Shown: piece by piece, positions 21,504 through 32,940 of the stretch
How the letters are laid out: each line of letters begins with the position of its first letter
Position numbering within the stretch: position 1 is the first letter of the stretch
Translations under genes and position numbers: made by a program
The notes under the pieces: generated by a model
What the model was told of the DNA's origin: nothing
The model's database searches: none
What the model saw: the letters and a program-made list of their open reading frames with translations, nothing else
Assembly: GCF_947172395.1 (NCBI RefSeq)
Contig: NC_069083.1
Coordinates: forward strand, 17,516,501 to 17,580,500
Source of the DNA: Bicyclus anynana
Lineage: Eukaryota; Arthropoda; Insecta; Lepidoptera; Nymphalidae
Direction: 5' to 3'
Length of the DNA stretch: 64,000 nt

Positions 21504-24500
21504 CTGAAAATAAAACAAATTGTTTAGGCGAGTTTATGACATGAAAATTTCAAAATCTAAGCCAAAAAGCGCTGGTTTGTCTTCTTAACAACATGAGAGA
21601 CAATAAAATCTTTGTAACAAAAAAATTCAACTGACTACAAAATCACTAAAAACCGAAAAATAACATTTCATTGATTTTATTTTTCTGTTTTTAGTGTGTT
21701 CAAGTAAGTAACAATAGCGTAAGTAACAAAAGCGTCCCAGTACGGGCAATTTCGTTATTTTCGTTTTAACACAAAATTACTTGACCGATTTTCATGAAAA
21801 TTAAATGGGACCAATCTGAAAGTATACTCTTTCAAGTAATGGCTAAGTTATGAGGTAAGAAACATTAAAAAAAGCGTCGAATTGAGAACCTCCTCCTTTT
21901 TTGAAGTCGGTTAAAAACTAAAAAAAATTATACCCTATTCATGTAGTGTAGTTCTGGTGGGAGGGTCATCTCCACGATCTCTCTTCTGACAGCGTCCACG
22001 ATCATGTCGGCGGCTTCGCCCGCGTCCAGCACCTTCATAAGCTTCTGGAAGCGGATGCGCGGGTGCTTGCACAGCCCCGTGTCCACGATGTACGGGAATA
22101 TCGTCGTCAACTTTATCTGGACAAATTAATACCATGTATAGATTGTCGTCATCAACCCATATTCGGCTCACTGCTGAGCTCGAGTCTCCTCTCAGAATGA
22201 GAGGGGTTAGGCCAATAGTCCACCACGCTGGTCCAATGCGAATTGGCAGACTTCACACACGCAGAGAATTAAGGTAATTCTCTGGTATGCAGGTTTCCTC
22301 ACGATGTTTTCCTTCACCGATTGAGACATTTAATTTTCGTGATATTTAATTTTTTTAAAAAATGTATAGATTGTACCATGTATGTATTGGATTCCAACGT
22401 CCATCGGCTCTTCGAACTATGTGGCCTGCCCATTGCCACTTCAGCTTCGCGACTCGCTGAGCTATGTCAGTGACTTTAGTTGGGGTCTCAAGGTGATATA
22501 ATGGCGGCCCGCACCGGACAGCGCATTGTTGGACATCAAGCGGATTGCAGGAAACCGCTGGATGCTGGCGGCTCCAGACAGTTATGCTTGGAGGTCCATG
22601 CAAGAGGATGCTATGTCCAGTGGACGTCCATCGACTGATAATGACGATGATGATGATGTATTGGATTGCCTTGTTGGTTATCATTGATTCCCAAAGTGGA
22701 CCAGCTGACGCTATCACTAACTTCGTTAAATCAATAACAACCGCATTTTTCGTATTCCGTAAAGCACATTGTTAACGAAAATAATGTCAAACACACTGGT
22801 TAGTAATTTTATCATTTGCCAATAAATGATTAGTGAATACGAAATCAAGTGACTTATGAATCACTATCAATTGCTAGTTAGTACATTTCGTGTATGTCCA
22901 CTAAAGTTACTCAAAGTTAGTGAATAGACCAGCAGTTGACTAGGGTCTACGGAACACTCGACAGGTTTTTCTACATCCACTCACAGCACAATCAACTCTT
23001 CCTTTTTGGAACCTGAAGGTTCGAAGATCTGAATGATTATTCGTTACTCAGATTCTCTATTCTGAGGTGAATTTAAATTTTTTATTTGCGGTAAAACCTA
23101 TAGGGAAGTCTTTTTTATGAAAATTCATCTATTTTTTCATGATTGTGGGTGTACTTGGAACTGTATCACTAAACGCTAACAAATTTTGGAATGTCAATAA
23201 AAGATGATTAATTTACTACTAACCGATAATAATTTATACCTTATCTGCCAGTGTTATCTGTTGGTTATGGTTATCTAGTGCCATTTTAATTTAATCCAAA
23301 TCATTGACAGATAAGCCGAGTTGGTTTCCAATGTCATTATTACTACATGCACTGAATCGTGAGGGCATTGAGAGTGCCTGTACCGATGACATTGGGGAAC
23401 TTTCGATGTGTATCTGCTGATTATAATCGATCGAATGCTGTCTGCATTGACTTCATAACAAAAAGTCATTAAACTTCAGTATAATATATGTAATTTAATA
23501 ACATTGTTAAACGCCAATTTCATTTGCTTTAACACAGAATCATTAAAATATATCGCAGGGATATGCGTAGTCAATATTTTTATTTGAACTCCTACAAAAC
23601 CTCGTGATACTCTGTTCATGACTTAGACTAGTTATGTTCATGGTTATGTACATGGCTAGTTATGTTCTAAACACGATCTTACACCATATATTGCATCATT
23701 TCATTGATTCCCATCAAATTTCAACGATTATAACAATTTGATGGCGTAAAAGCCTCAGACCAATAAAGAGTAAAAGCTGATCATAGTCTCCTTTACCTTA
23801 CTTAAGTAGGGTCGGGAAAATATGTTCCTTCCATTTCCATTCCATTCTATTCCATTCGTTAACTTATACTCTAACTCTAACTATTACTCTTTTTCCAGAC
23901 ACTCTAACCATCTCTTTTTTAGCCTTCCTCTCCGCTTGTGTCCTTCCTCCACTTGCAATTTTTACAATGAAATAAAAGCTGATGCTGAATTTATCTCTAG
24001 GATACTACTACTTCTATGAGAGCCGTGATAGCCCAATGGATATGACCTCTGCTTCCGATTCCGCAGGGTGTGGGTTCGAATCCAGTCCGGGGCATGCACC
24101 TCCAACTTTTCAGTTGTGTGCGTTTTAATAAATTAAATATCACGTGTCTCAAACGGTGAAGGAAAAGAATCGTAAGGAAACCTACATACCAGGGAATTTT
24201 CTTGATTCTCTGCGTGTGTGAAGTCTGCCAATCCGCATTGGGCCAGCGTGGTGGACTTTATGTGTTGATAATGATGATGATGATGATACTACTACTACAA
24301 GCAACTCACTCCGGTAAGTCCTCGAGGGTCGTCCCTCAGCTCAACGGCCAGCGACTCCATGATGCCTCGCACTGCGTATTTGGAGCCGCAGTATGGCACC
24401 AGGTTGCGGATGCCCATCAGGCCCGCCATGGATGACATGGCCACTATGTGCCCGTAGTTACGCGCCATCATGTTCGGCAGGAATGCTTGGATCATCTGTG

Positions 24501-26909
24501 GGAGAAAAAAACATTGTTTTAACCTAATAATTGACTGTTTAGGCAACGTAGTTCATTATTAACAACCGATATTATGTTCACTGTTGATCACGAATCTCTT
24601 CTCAGAATCTCCTCTAGAGATGTTAGGCTACTAATCGCCCACGCAATGCGGATTAGCAGACTTCACACAGGTGAATTTTTTTGGCAGAATTCACATACTC
24701 GAAAATTTTCCTTATTCTCTTAAGAAAGAGAAAGAAAGGTTACCTTATACAATGTTTTTCCTTTACGTGATATTTAATTTCTTAAAATGCACAGTATTGA
24801 AAGTTAGAGGTGCAATATGCATGTCCCGTACTCCAACCAACGCCGAATCGAAGGTAGAGGTCATAATAATCAAAGGCAGAGGTTACATCATACCTACGTA
24901 GTTACTGGCAATATATTTTTCAACATATTTTCGTTTTAGAAGTAGAGTTTTTTCGCTCTGAAGAGCATGGTTGGCAGTTTATTCACAGGCAGGCAGTTCT
25001 TACCTACGCCTCAGTTAGGATACAAGGCAGCACTTTGATGTGTTCCTTGCCTGCGAAATGTTGCAACGAACATGGTGGACAATCAGCTTAGTCCGTCAAA
25101 TATAACTATACCATCTGTTCGTTAACAAGAAGAATGTATCTAAAGTAGTGTTTTATGCCTAAACTATCAGCATCTATTCCCTCCTTCCGATCATTTAACT
25201 GAAAATGAAGATACTAGCTCGACACCATCTGAAGTTGCGTCACCGCTGTGCGGTCGGTGACGTCACATCTATGCACAATACACTAAACTAGTGTTTACCC
25301 AAATGTTAGCGTTAACGTTGACATCGTTCATTAGGCGGATCTCCTTCTCGTTCTGCTCCAGCACCGGGCGCGCCGGCATGATGCCCGCGTTGTTGACGAG
25401 GATGGCCACGTCGCCCACCTCGCGCGACACCTTCTCCTTCAGTTGCATCACTGCTGCGCGGTCGGTGACGTCACATCTGTGAACAGAAAAGATTAAATTA
25501 ATTATGAGATCGAAATACATAATTATCTTGCGGCGCTCAACGGGGAAAAAGTTATTCGTTCGTACTATAATTGTCGTACGTCTATTGATCGCCATCTGCA
25601 TGTTGATGACATTATGCGATCCTGCATCTGCGCATCCGAAAAAACTGATCACACGATCAGTTTTATCGGATGTCAACTCCTGATGGTCCGCACGGGCCGG
25701 GAGGGGGTAGTGATCCTCCCGCGCGCCCGACTTCATGCCCTCTGGACCGCGCGGACGACTTGACACCCGCGCAGTCCTTTCCGCCCCATCGCCCACATAT
25801 CATGGGAGTGTCATCAATGAAGTTATAGCATTACGCTTGTGTTTAAACTTACTGATAAGTATGTGCTTTCCCTTTCTCCTGTCTGATCATCCGGGCGGTT
25901 TCTTCATTGCCGGCAGCGTTTATGTCGACGCAAACCACAATGGCGCCCAGTCTGGCGAACCGCAGCGCCATCTCCCGACCCATGCCATGGCCTGCACCAG
26001 TTATCTAGAGTGTATAAAATTATATTAAACACATAGATTTATCAGGAATTTGCAGGATTCGTAAGCCGCTTTATGTGCCCCGGAATAAGAGCCCTTGATG
26101 CATCGCTACGTTACGTAGTACGCTTGTGTGCGTGTCGGCGAGGGTTATTAGCTTATCTCTTACGCTCACATAGCCACAGAAGTGGCTTACGTTTGGAGTA
26201 AAAAATTACTAGGTGTTGCGAGTCTTGATAGGTTATCCATCCATTATATACAGAAAGCCAAGAAGAAACCGCTATCTACGTGTTTCGCGTGGAGGTTGGT
26301 CTCCGCTCTCCAGCATTTGAGTGAGTCTACATAATCTAAAGGTCTCCTGATGAAAATGTTTCGGTGTTGAAACCCTGCCCTTGATGAATAAAGGTATTGA
26401 TGGAATTCTTAACCAGCTACATACACTCCAAAATTCTATTCCCTTAGGAAAATCCCCATTGTTCCAGTTCCGAAAGGCTTTAAATTTGCCGCCAATAATC
26501 TGTTAAATTTTTGCCGCCCTTATGCCTTTGAAATTCGATAAGCAGGTACCTACACCAGAATCATATTTGCAATTTCATTTTACTCTTTTAATAAAATTTT
26601 AGTAGGTACTTGTGATCGTCCTAATTACATTTAGAATTTTACATAATTTCAAGACACGTTTTTCTCTACGTAAACATTTTTTTTACGTAAACGTTTTCTC
26701 TTCGTCGTAAACGTTATCTCTTTCGACGACGACATCGACGATGACGGCGACGATAGTGATGAGTTAAACATACCAACACTACATCGTCCTTAACATCCTT
26801 GGGCTCGTTCGGCAGGATGGTCTTGCATACCCCGCGCAGTATTTCGTAGTTCACCTTCAGTATCGTCCACAGGAACTCGAACACGATGTTCACTACTTCC
26901 GCTATATCC
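21423..26909 (-). CDS. Short-chain dehydrogenase/reductase, SDR16C type (epidermal retinol dehydrogenase 2 / RDH10-like)
   Basis: The exons, in transcript order, are 26909-26774, 26004-25853, 25476-25299, 24495-24310, 22116-21934 and 21503-21423. They join in frame, all GT-AG, into 304 residues plus TGA; only the initiator Met lies upstream. Numbering with that Met as 1: residues about 5-24 form a hydrophobic membrane anchor; TGAGHGMG at 48-55 binds the dinucleotide; Asp73 after the second strand (VVCVD) suggests NAD(H); NNAG is at 125-128; the catalytic set is Asn150, Ser178, Tyr191 and Lys195 (YCGSK). The C-terminus ends NTGVDAQD, a family-typical tail. Family members oxidise retinol or steroids and bind ER or lipid-droplet membranes. 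The actual insect substrate is unknown. The assignment to SDR is firm, to the SDR16C branch likely. Confidence 0.92.
21622..21915. mobile_element. Full-length MITE, ACCGACTT family
   Basis: It starts aaaaaaattcaactgacta and ends ttttttgaagtcggttaaaa, which are inverted. The inside shares cggaccaatctgaaagtatac-like blocks with 51074-51650. It lies in the last SDR intron. Confidence 0.75.
21934..22116 (-). CDS. SDR gene exon, substrate-loop region
   Basis: The acceptor is aatttgtccag, with 61 codons (IKLTTIFPYIVDTGLCKHPR and onward), ending MNR. The donor is AGG|GTATAA. If unspliced, translation would stop two codons later, but splicing to 21503 adds the family-typical tail, so splicing is preferred. 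Confidence 0.9.
22146..22358 (-). mobile_element. SINE family A, 3' half
   Basis: In reverse it matches family A from acggtgaaggaaaacatcg to the gggttgatgacgac tail. It lies in the SDR intron between 22116 and 24310. Confidence 0.85.
22388..22655 (+). mobile_element. RTE-type LINE 3' end with inverted 5' segment
   Basis: 22512-22655 reads forward (KRIAGNRWMLAAPDSYAWRS) with a gatgatgatg tail, while 22388-22490 is the adjacent upstream part of the same LINE in reverse (VAKLKWQWAGHIVRRADGRW on the - strand). This head-to-head order is what twin priming during LINE insertion gives. Confidence 0.8.
24018..24290 (+). mobile_element. SINE family A, near full length
   Basis: Head gagccgtgatagcccaatgg, B-box ggttcgaatcc, body, then a truncated end and a gatgatgatgatgat tail. 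It lies just next to the SDR catalytic exon. Confidence 0.88.
24310..24495 (-). CDS. SDR gene exon with the catalytic Ser-Tyr-Lys
   Basis: The acceptor is ttctcccacag and the donor is GGA|GTGAGT, with 62 codons. It encodes MIQAFLPNMMARNYGHIV, AMSSMAG with the catalytic Ser, and PYCGSKYAVRG with the Tyr and Lys 13 and 17 residues further on, the normal SDR spacing. The G+C-rich codon use differs strongly from the AT-rich introns. Confidence 0.94.
24565..24897 (-). mobile_element. SINE family A, diverged
   Basis: It is recognised in reverse by ctcctctagagatgttaggc, gcggattagcagacttcaca and ttaaaatgcacagt, ending at a decayed head. Confidence 0.65.
25218..25275 (-). pseudogene. Damaged copy of the 5' end of the SDR NNAG exon
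   Basis: On the - strand it reads ATGTGACGTCACCGACCGC, then CAGC.GTGA.GCAACT, nearly identical to the first about 40 bases of the exon at 25476-25299. It then diverges and meets a stop. The acceptor AG is also imitated (catag). It lies about 25 bp beyond the exon donor and is not part of the reading frame. Confidence 0.85.
25299..25476 (-). CDS. SDR gene exon with NNAG motif
   Basis: The acceptor is ctgttcacag and the donor is TGG|GTAAAC. One base completes Gln97; 59 codons follow, including CDVTDRAAV, VAILVNNAGIMPARP and MNDVNVNANIW, the last holding the catalytic Asn. A partial damaged copy of its 5' end sits just beyond the donor (25218-25275). Confidence 0.92.
25853..26004 (-). CDS. SDR gene exon with the cofactor motif
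   Basis: It starts directly with ITGAGHGMGREMALRFARLG, the Rossmann glycine motif, and ends at CA|GTAAGT. The Asp in VVCVDIN is the usual NAD-preferring acidic residue. It has 50 codons plus two bases. Confidence 0.92.
26774..26909 (-). CDS. SDR gene, first recognised coding exon (membrane anchor)
   Basis: On the - strand the acceptor is ttaacttcacag and the donor is TTG|GTATGT. The exon holds one base plus 45 codons, starting DIAEVVNIVFEFLWTILK, a hydrophobic helix. There is no ATG in this exon. Reading back across the acceptor meets an in-frame TAA, so the initiator must come from an upstream exon that ends in two coding bases. Confidence 0.85.
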
Positions 26910-27202
26910 CTGTGAAGTTAATATGAAGTTGGAGTCAATTATGAAAAAAAAAAAAAAGTCAATAGTAAAGACACAACTTTTAATTGATAATATACTGCAA
27001 CATACTCCAAAAAACCGGAACTTGAGTGGCTCAGAAACCAATGGTTAGGTTAGGTTTTTTTTATTTGTACGTTTTTCCTACAATGTACCGAATAATAACA
27101 CGTCAAATAGTAAGCAGTATGTTGAAGTTCACAATCTCGTGAAATTAATTGATAATCTAACGCATTGACAATGTTTTTTTTATTGGTTTACAAAACTGTT
27201 AA

Positions 27203-27514
27203 GAGCCGTGATAGCCCAGTGGATATGACCTCTGCCTCCGATTCCGGAGGGTGTGGGTTCGAATCCGGTCCGGGGCATGCACCTCCAACTTTTCAGTTGT
27301 GTGCATTTTAAGAAATTAATTATCACGTGTGTCAAACGGTGAAGAAAAACGGCGTGAGGAAACCTGCATACTGGAGAATTTTCTTAATTCTCTGCGTGTG
27401 TGAAGTCTATCAATCCGCATTGGGCCAGCGTGGTGGACTATTGGCCTAACCCCTCTCATTCTGAGAAGAGACTCAAGCTCAGCAGTGAGCCGAATATGGG
27501 TTGATGACGACGAC
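27203..27514 (+). mobile_element. SINE family A, full length
   Basis: This is the best copy: gagccgtgatagcccagtgg head, ggttcgaatccggtccgggg, the aacggtgaag body and a gggttgatgacgacgac tail. Confidence 0.92.
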
Positions 27515-29239
27515 TTCGAAAACTTGGTAGTGTTATGGTTGTCAACACCATGAATTTTATTTGATAAGGGGGCCAATAAGGTTGAAAAAGAATGGGGGTT
27601 GTTGTTGTTGTTGGGAATCAGACCCACGACCTTGGAATCAAGCGGCAGATTCACTACTTCCCTGCCCACTGCTCCACTCGGCCCTCAAAACTAATTAATC
27701 GTATGTCTTGAACATGAAAGTTATCATTTCACTTCGACACACAGCACCTACTATCAGTCGACACAAGGCAAAATGTGCAAAGGTCAATATAAATATTTTG
27801 TTGTTTCATATAATTTGTGAATACATCAATCATATGATGATATTTTAGTCGTGATAATTAAGCTATTATAGTATTGCTAGTCATCACGATTTGCAATAAT
27901 TTCCGGTAGGTACCATAACTTACTAATGGGTAATCGATTGCGTGAAATATTAGAGATTGGATTTGGAACACTGAATATATTTAATTTAACGAAACTTTTC
28001 CTCTAAAGTTTAAAAAAAAATCCGCTACGGGCAGCAACGGTAGGTGGTAAAAATGTTTCTTTTTTTAAATTCTCTATTAAAATCCCCATCAGTGCCAATG
28101 AAATATTTTTAATAAAATTACTGTATTGCATTGCATTCTTTAATGCAATGCAAGACTGACTTACCCTTACCACCCGGAAATTAATTTATATCTAAAAAAA
28201 TCTTAATTAGGTTCACGTATTAAGGTGGGAATGCCCCACAAATCCACGTATGTTTTTGATGAAAATAGCTGTAATAAGGTAAATTCATTTAAACATGAAT
28301 ACAAATGTCGTGTAATATATTTACTTTACTGAAATGTTTTTTTTTTCACACAGACCACATACGGTCTGGAGACTGGTAGCGATTACTAGACAGTAAACTG
28401 ACTAGAAGAAGGTGATTAGAAGTATATGGAAAATATGGACAACTGACTAGAAGGTGCGTAGGTTGCTATGATCAACTTAGGTTGTCAGGATTCTGCACAA
28501 ACTGCCATAAATAAGGCGAGAAAACTTTTGCAAGTGTGCAAACTTGTTGCAACTTTTCCAACTTTCGCTCCGTTTCCAAAAAGTTCATAAATGATTTTCT
28601 CTAACAGATCTTTATCTTTACATAAATAAACTGTTTCATGTTTTTCATGCAAGAAGGGATTTTGATACATTTTTTTTCGTACCCCAATTTGTTTTCAAAA
28701 AAGGAGTATTTTCTATTTCTATGTCCCAGCAGTTTTAAAGTTATTCACTAATTATGTCCTGCCAAGTCGGCAGTAAATAAAATACTTTCCCGCCACGTCC
28801 ATAGACCCTGTACGCTTTAAAGTGGTATAGGTGAACAGACCACATACGGATTGTGGACTAATAGGGTAGTGCAGTCCACAGACTACATATGGACTGTGGA
28901 CTGTTAACCTGTTAATAATGAAATCATCACTTTATCAAAATAAGTTTACTATAACGTTTTACGACATTTTTAATTTAACTTTAATTTGTCTAATAAGGGG
29001 CAAAGATCGTTGACCATACAGCCTGAGATTTACGACATTTTTTGATTTGCTCGTTTTCTTGTTTGGTAACGGAAAAAATAATACAGAAAATTACTTAATA
29101 GGTACAGATACCAATGTTACTTCGCCGCTTTGGCACATCGGCGAACTTTTTGAGCAAGAAAATGTTTTTCTCTTCTAGTAACATAATTTATGGTATCTAT
29201 GATTTTATTATTGAAAACGTCGGTTTCGGAGCATTTTCT

Positions 29240-29400
29240 GCATCCACAGCCGTGGGGTGCCGTGGGTTCGATTCCCACAACTGGAAAATATTTGTGTGAT
29301 GAGCATAGTGTTTTCCAATGTCTGCGTGTATATAATATATTATACATTATATTATATTATGTATTTACGAGTAGATACATGTAGTTTATAAATACATAAT
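29240..29400 (+). mobile_element. tRNA-derived SINE, family F
   Basis: gtggggtgccgtgggttcga, ttcccacaactggaaaatat and ttgtgtgatgagcat are followed by an ATATTATA-rich tail. This is a common lepidopteran SINE end. The frames read here on both strands are its shadows. Confidence 0.75.
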
Positions 29401-29754
29401 TATGATAAAATCCGCTATCTTAGTACCCTTGACCATACGTTTTCACTTTTCTGTGTCTTATCACCAGGGGGCACCTGCCGCCGTGTCAGCCGTATAGATA
29501 CGAGGCCCCCCGAACTACAGGGGCCCCTTATGTGTAAAAGCAAAAATTAGTATAATGTCCACAATCTCACTTAATCATTTGCGTTCCGGAAAAAAACATA
29601 AAAAAACTGCAGTTTTCAAAGTAAAAAAAACCCGCTTTTTCTCAGATTATGCGTGCACCCAAGTTGGATACGTCATACATAATAGGTTAAGTCACTGTCA
29701 TATTTATAGCAAGCATTGTTTTTAGTTTTTTTTGTGAGAATTCTTGACCATTCA

Positions 29755-30072
29755 TTTGGGGCCCCCAACGATATAATAATAATAATAATAAAGCCTTTTA
29801 TTTTCTCTTCTTCACAATATTTTACAATTCATTTAACTTAAAGTAGGAATTCATTGTTGTTATTATTAATCAGTCACAATTTTTAAAACAACACATTACT
29901 TAATTATTCCGTTAGATAATCATAATCCATGCATTATCATAATCATAAAGAATATTTAATTAATTAATTACAATTTTAAAACAATAAATCTAAAATTATA
30001 CAACGATATAGGGCCCCCAACGATATAGGGGCCCTATATCGTTTTGGGCCCCAAGGCTCGCTACGCCACTGC
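29755..30072. repeat. Decayed DNA-transposon remnant with gggcccccaacgatata repeats
   Basis: The motif recurs at about 29759 and 30009, the second as a small palindrome around ggggccctatatcg. The right end reads gctacgccactg, the reverse of the CAGTGGCGTA end seen at 19640 and 31390. An (ATA)n run starts at 29773. No target duplication was found. Confidence 0.5.
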
Positions 30073-30229
30073 TTAACACAGGCACGCTTACTTCGAGGCT
30101 AACTATAATGAGGTGTGCATTGTGCGAGTGGGTATATTTATTTATTTTATAATTTTCCAGCATACCAACTAATATTACAACAATGGCAAAGTCTCCACGG
30201 ATAATGATATAAATACTTACATGATCTTC

Positions 30230-30300
30230 CGCGATCGAAAAAATTACGACAAAGAGAAGAACAATAAGACATGACACTGGTTGCCCTACCGTGGGTATGA
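30230..30300 (-). other. Candidate SDR 5' exon, option B (start codon split by intron)
   Basis: On the - strand the sequence reads GCGGAAGATCAT|GTAAGTAT, a near-consensus donor. Joined to 26909 it also makes AT|G followed by GAT ATA. It is closer to the coding exons than option A and has the stronger donor. The upstream limit is not defined by the sequence. Confidence 0.3.
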
Positions 30301-30539
30301 AATTCAAGGTTAGGTATATTTAAGTAGCTATTGTAAGTTACAAAAAAAAGATCATAAATAGGTAATTAAATAAATAAAATGTATAATTTAAACAAAATTA
30401 AATTATTAAAGGAACCTAGTCAGCATACAAACTTGGGCCAAAATACCTAATACGAATGGTACAGAGCTGAATATTGGCAATAAATTAGAACAATTAAGGA
30501 GGACTCGTGAGGCCAATTTTCAAAGAATTGTAGATAGCC

Positions 30540-31058
30540 ACGTTATTTGTGTGTGTAATAGGCTATATTTTATCCCCGTACTCTAACGCAAGGTTTCTCA
30601 AAGTTGGGTACGCGAACTCCTAGAGGTTCGCCATTGGACGGCAGGGGCAGTTCGCGACAAGATTCACGTAATGGTGGCTTGAGATAGTGATAAGTGATTA
30701 TCAGAATTAAGGTTAAAATTGTCTAAAATTACTTCTAACATTGAATCCATTTGCGACAAGAAACAAGCACACCCATAACATTAATATTACAAAGACTTTT
30801 GGTACTTTATGACGTGCTATTTTCTTTGAGGGGGGGGGGGGGGGGAGGGGCGATTCATTAGTTAATAAGGGGTTCGCTGTCACCTGGAAATTTTAACAGG
30901 GGTACCTACGTGGAGCCGAAACTTTGAGAAACTCTGATCTAACGGGATAGGTTACTACGCAGGTGTAGCTTCCCAAGAGTGAAATAATTGTTCAAATCTG
31001 TTCAGTAGTTTCGGAGCCTTTTCAATGCAAACAAACATATAATCAAATCTTATATTAT
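30540..31058 (+). repeat. Common lepidopteran repeat interrupted by a hAT MITE
   Basis: The left part (gtgtaataggctatatttta, tccccgtactctaacg) and right part (ggataggtt, gttcagtagtttcggagcct) belong together. They are separated by the element at 30589-30936. Confidence 0.6.
30589..30936. mobile_element. hAT-type MITE, caaggtttctcaaag ends
   Basis: The ends CAAGGTTTCTCAAAGT and (reverse) CAGAGTTTCTCAAAGT are inverted repeats. The flanks CTCTAACG and ATCTAACG are an 8-bp duplication with one change. The inside has a G-run of 16 or so (about 30830-30845) followed by agggg. Confidence 0.82.
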
Positions 31059-31579
31059 TATAACTTCATTAGTGATTCACTACACGTAAACAGTTCAAAG
31101 CGATCTTTATATCACTTACGTATTTTTATCATCTTCGTGTTCATTTTTATGACAAGTACCTAGGAATATTTATATACATAGCTATAACTATCATTTGCCA
31201 ATATTAAACCCGCCAGCCCACATTGGAGTAGCATAATGGGTCTAATAAGCTTTCCTCTTTCTTAAACCTAGTTGCGCTATGAAGGATAATGTTGCTTTTG
31301 TTATGTTCCTACCTAGGTATACTTTTCAAGACGCATACTATTGTTACGAGTAGGTGTAGATAAAAGTTTTTTTTTTAAATAATAGAATACAGTGGCGTAG
31401 CGTGCGTTGGAGGGGCCCTGTATCAGAATTTGGGGAGCCCATAGACGAGCGGCAAATCTCGAAAAACGTACCTTAGCCTACCAATTTACTTTGTGGTGAA
31501 AGAGTTAGGGGTAAGATTTTGATTAAGGTTGCTAACCGCTCCAGTACAAATGAAGGTAAAGATTTCCTTCAAAAGAAAC

Positions 31580-31830
31580 AAAAATCCCCGGCTGGGCCAA
31601 TTGAAGTTTTTCTTAATTTGTCCAGGTCTGGGCTAGTGGGAGGCTTCGGCAGCTAGTTACCACCTTACCAACAAAAACGTACCGCCAAGTGATTTAGCAT
31701 TCCGATACAATGCCGTGTAGAAACCGAAAGGGGTGTGGATTATCAACCTATTCCTAACAAGTTAGCCCACTTTCATCATTGCATCCTCACTTACCATCAG
31801 GTGAGATTGTAGTTAACTTGCAAAGAGTAA
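31580..31830 (+). mobile_element. SINE family B, 5' truncated
   Basis: It shares ttgtccaggtctg, gcgattccgat-type and gtgtagaaaccgaaaggggt, taacaagttagccc and ttaccatcaggtgagattgt with the full copy at 37157. Confidence 0.8.
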
Positions 31831-32629
31831 AAAAGGGAGGGATTCAAATACGCCTTGGTCCGCGAAGAGCCCACTACAAACACAGCCTCAAAATCAAAAG
31901 ATACGATTTACGTAGAGTCCAAATCAACCCCTAATCTTTAGCAGTTGTCAAGGATAGCTACATAAGAGCCTAATAATGGTTTCACCAAGAAAGCAAATCA
32001 AATTTAATATGTCGGCGGAGCAGACTAAATTCCCTATGCTTAACAAATGGAAGACGACTATGCATTTCATAGACGCGATTACAACTCAATTAGCAGACTA
32101 CAGTGGAGGCAGGGTATCCCTGTACCTGTCAAGCGTACCGGCTACATTTTTGGACGCAATGCTATTGGACGAGAGTCACGTTATCAATGTTTTACAGTTT
32201 TATTTATTTAAAGAAATTTAAATTTAATTTATTAATTTATTTATTTTAAATTTAATTAAATTCCAATTACATGAAAACCTGATTATAATATTATCACAAT
32301 AATTAACGTAGATTTTGCTAACCGATCAAATTCTCATTCGCCGACAAATATTTGTCTTTCACTATACGAAAATATAAATTTTGAACAACCTACGGAGGAT
32401 CCAAATATGCCCCCTATTGCCCTTACGAATTCTTCTCCGTAAAATACAAATAAAATAATAATTATTTGTTTTTAATTACTAGAAAAATATATCAAAAACT
32501 ACAAAGGTCCAAATGTGCCTCTAATGTAATATGCTTTACAAAAAAAAAAAATTAAAAATAAACATTAATTTTATTAACAATTAATACAACAGTACAAGGT
32601 ACAGCAATAAAAATAAAAATGTAACTCAC

Positions 32630-32740
32630 ATGTCTAGAACGTGCGCGTTTTACCAGCACTCTCAAAGAAATCCACAATAAAGGAGCTGATAATTGATAAC
32701 GACGTTGTTTGTACTAGCATACAAGCTATAACATTCGACT
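32630..32740 (-). other. Candidate SDR 5' exon, option A (start codon split by intron)
   Basis: On the - strand the sequence reads GTTCTAGACAT|GTGAGT. Splicing from here to 26909 would give AC-AT|G-GAT-ATA, creating ATG GAT ATA, so the SDR protein would start MDIAEVVNIV. The 5' limit is a guess. The palindromic element with two TGACGTCA sites lies upstream at 32941-33116. Confidence 0.3.
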
Positions 32741-32940
32741 TTACCTTCTCATATTTAAAATTATACAATTAAGTGAAATGGAGAATTTCACTAGGTATGC
32801 AAAATCACCTGAAACTTTCTACATTAGAACTTTTATATATACTAATACACTAGCATGTATTTTATTTAAAAATACCATATACTTGTGATTTTACATGCAT
32901 TCAAAGTTCGCATAAATATTCCGCTAACAGTCGCGATATT

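Larger units (their letters stand above)
26910..32629 (-). other. Upstream of the SDR coding exons, probably 5' intron
   Basis: No coding exon was recognised apart from the two candidate split-start exons. It contains SINEs (27203, 29240, 31580), a hAT MITE (30589), a G-run and repeated gggcccccaacgatata motifs near 29755 and 30010. The frame at 31976-32221 has no splice or domain support. Confidence 0.45.

Noticed and set aside
22355..22717. 120-codon frame on the - strand
   Set aside because: It joins the inverted parts of a LINE fragment and a gene-free flank.
31976..32221. 81-codon frame on the + strand
   Set aside because: The composition is fairly protein-like, but there is no known motif, no splice context and it lies in a repeat-rich stretch. 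Kept out for lack of support.
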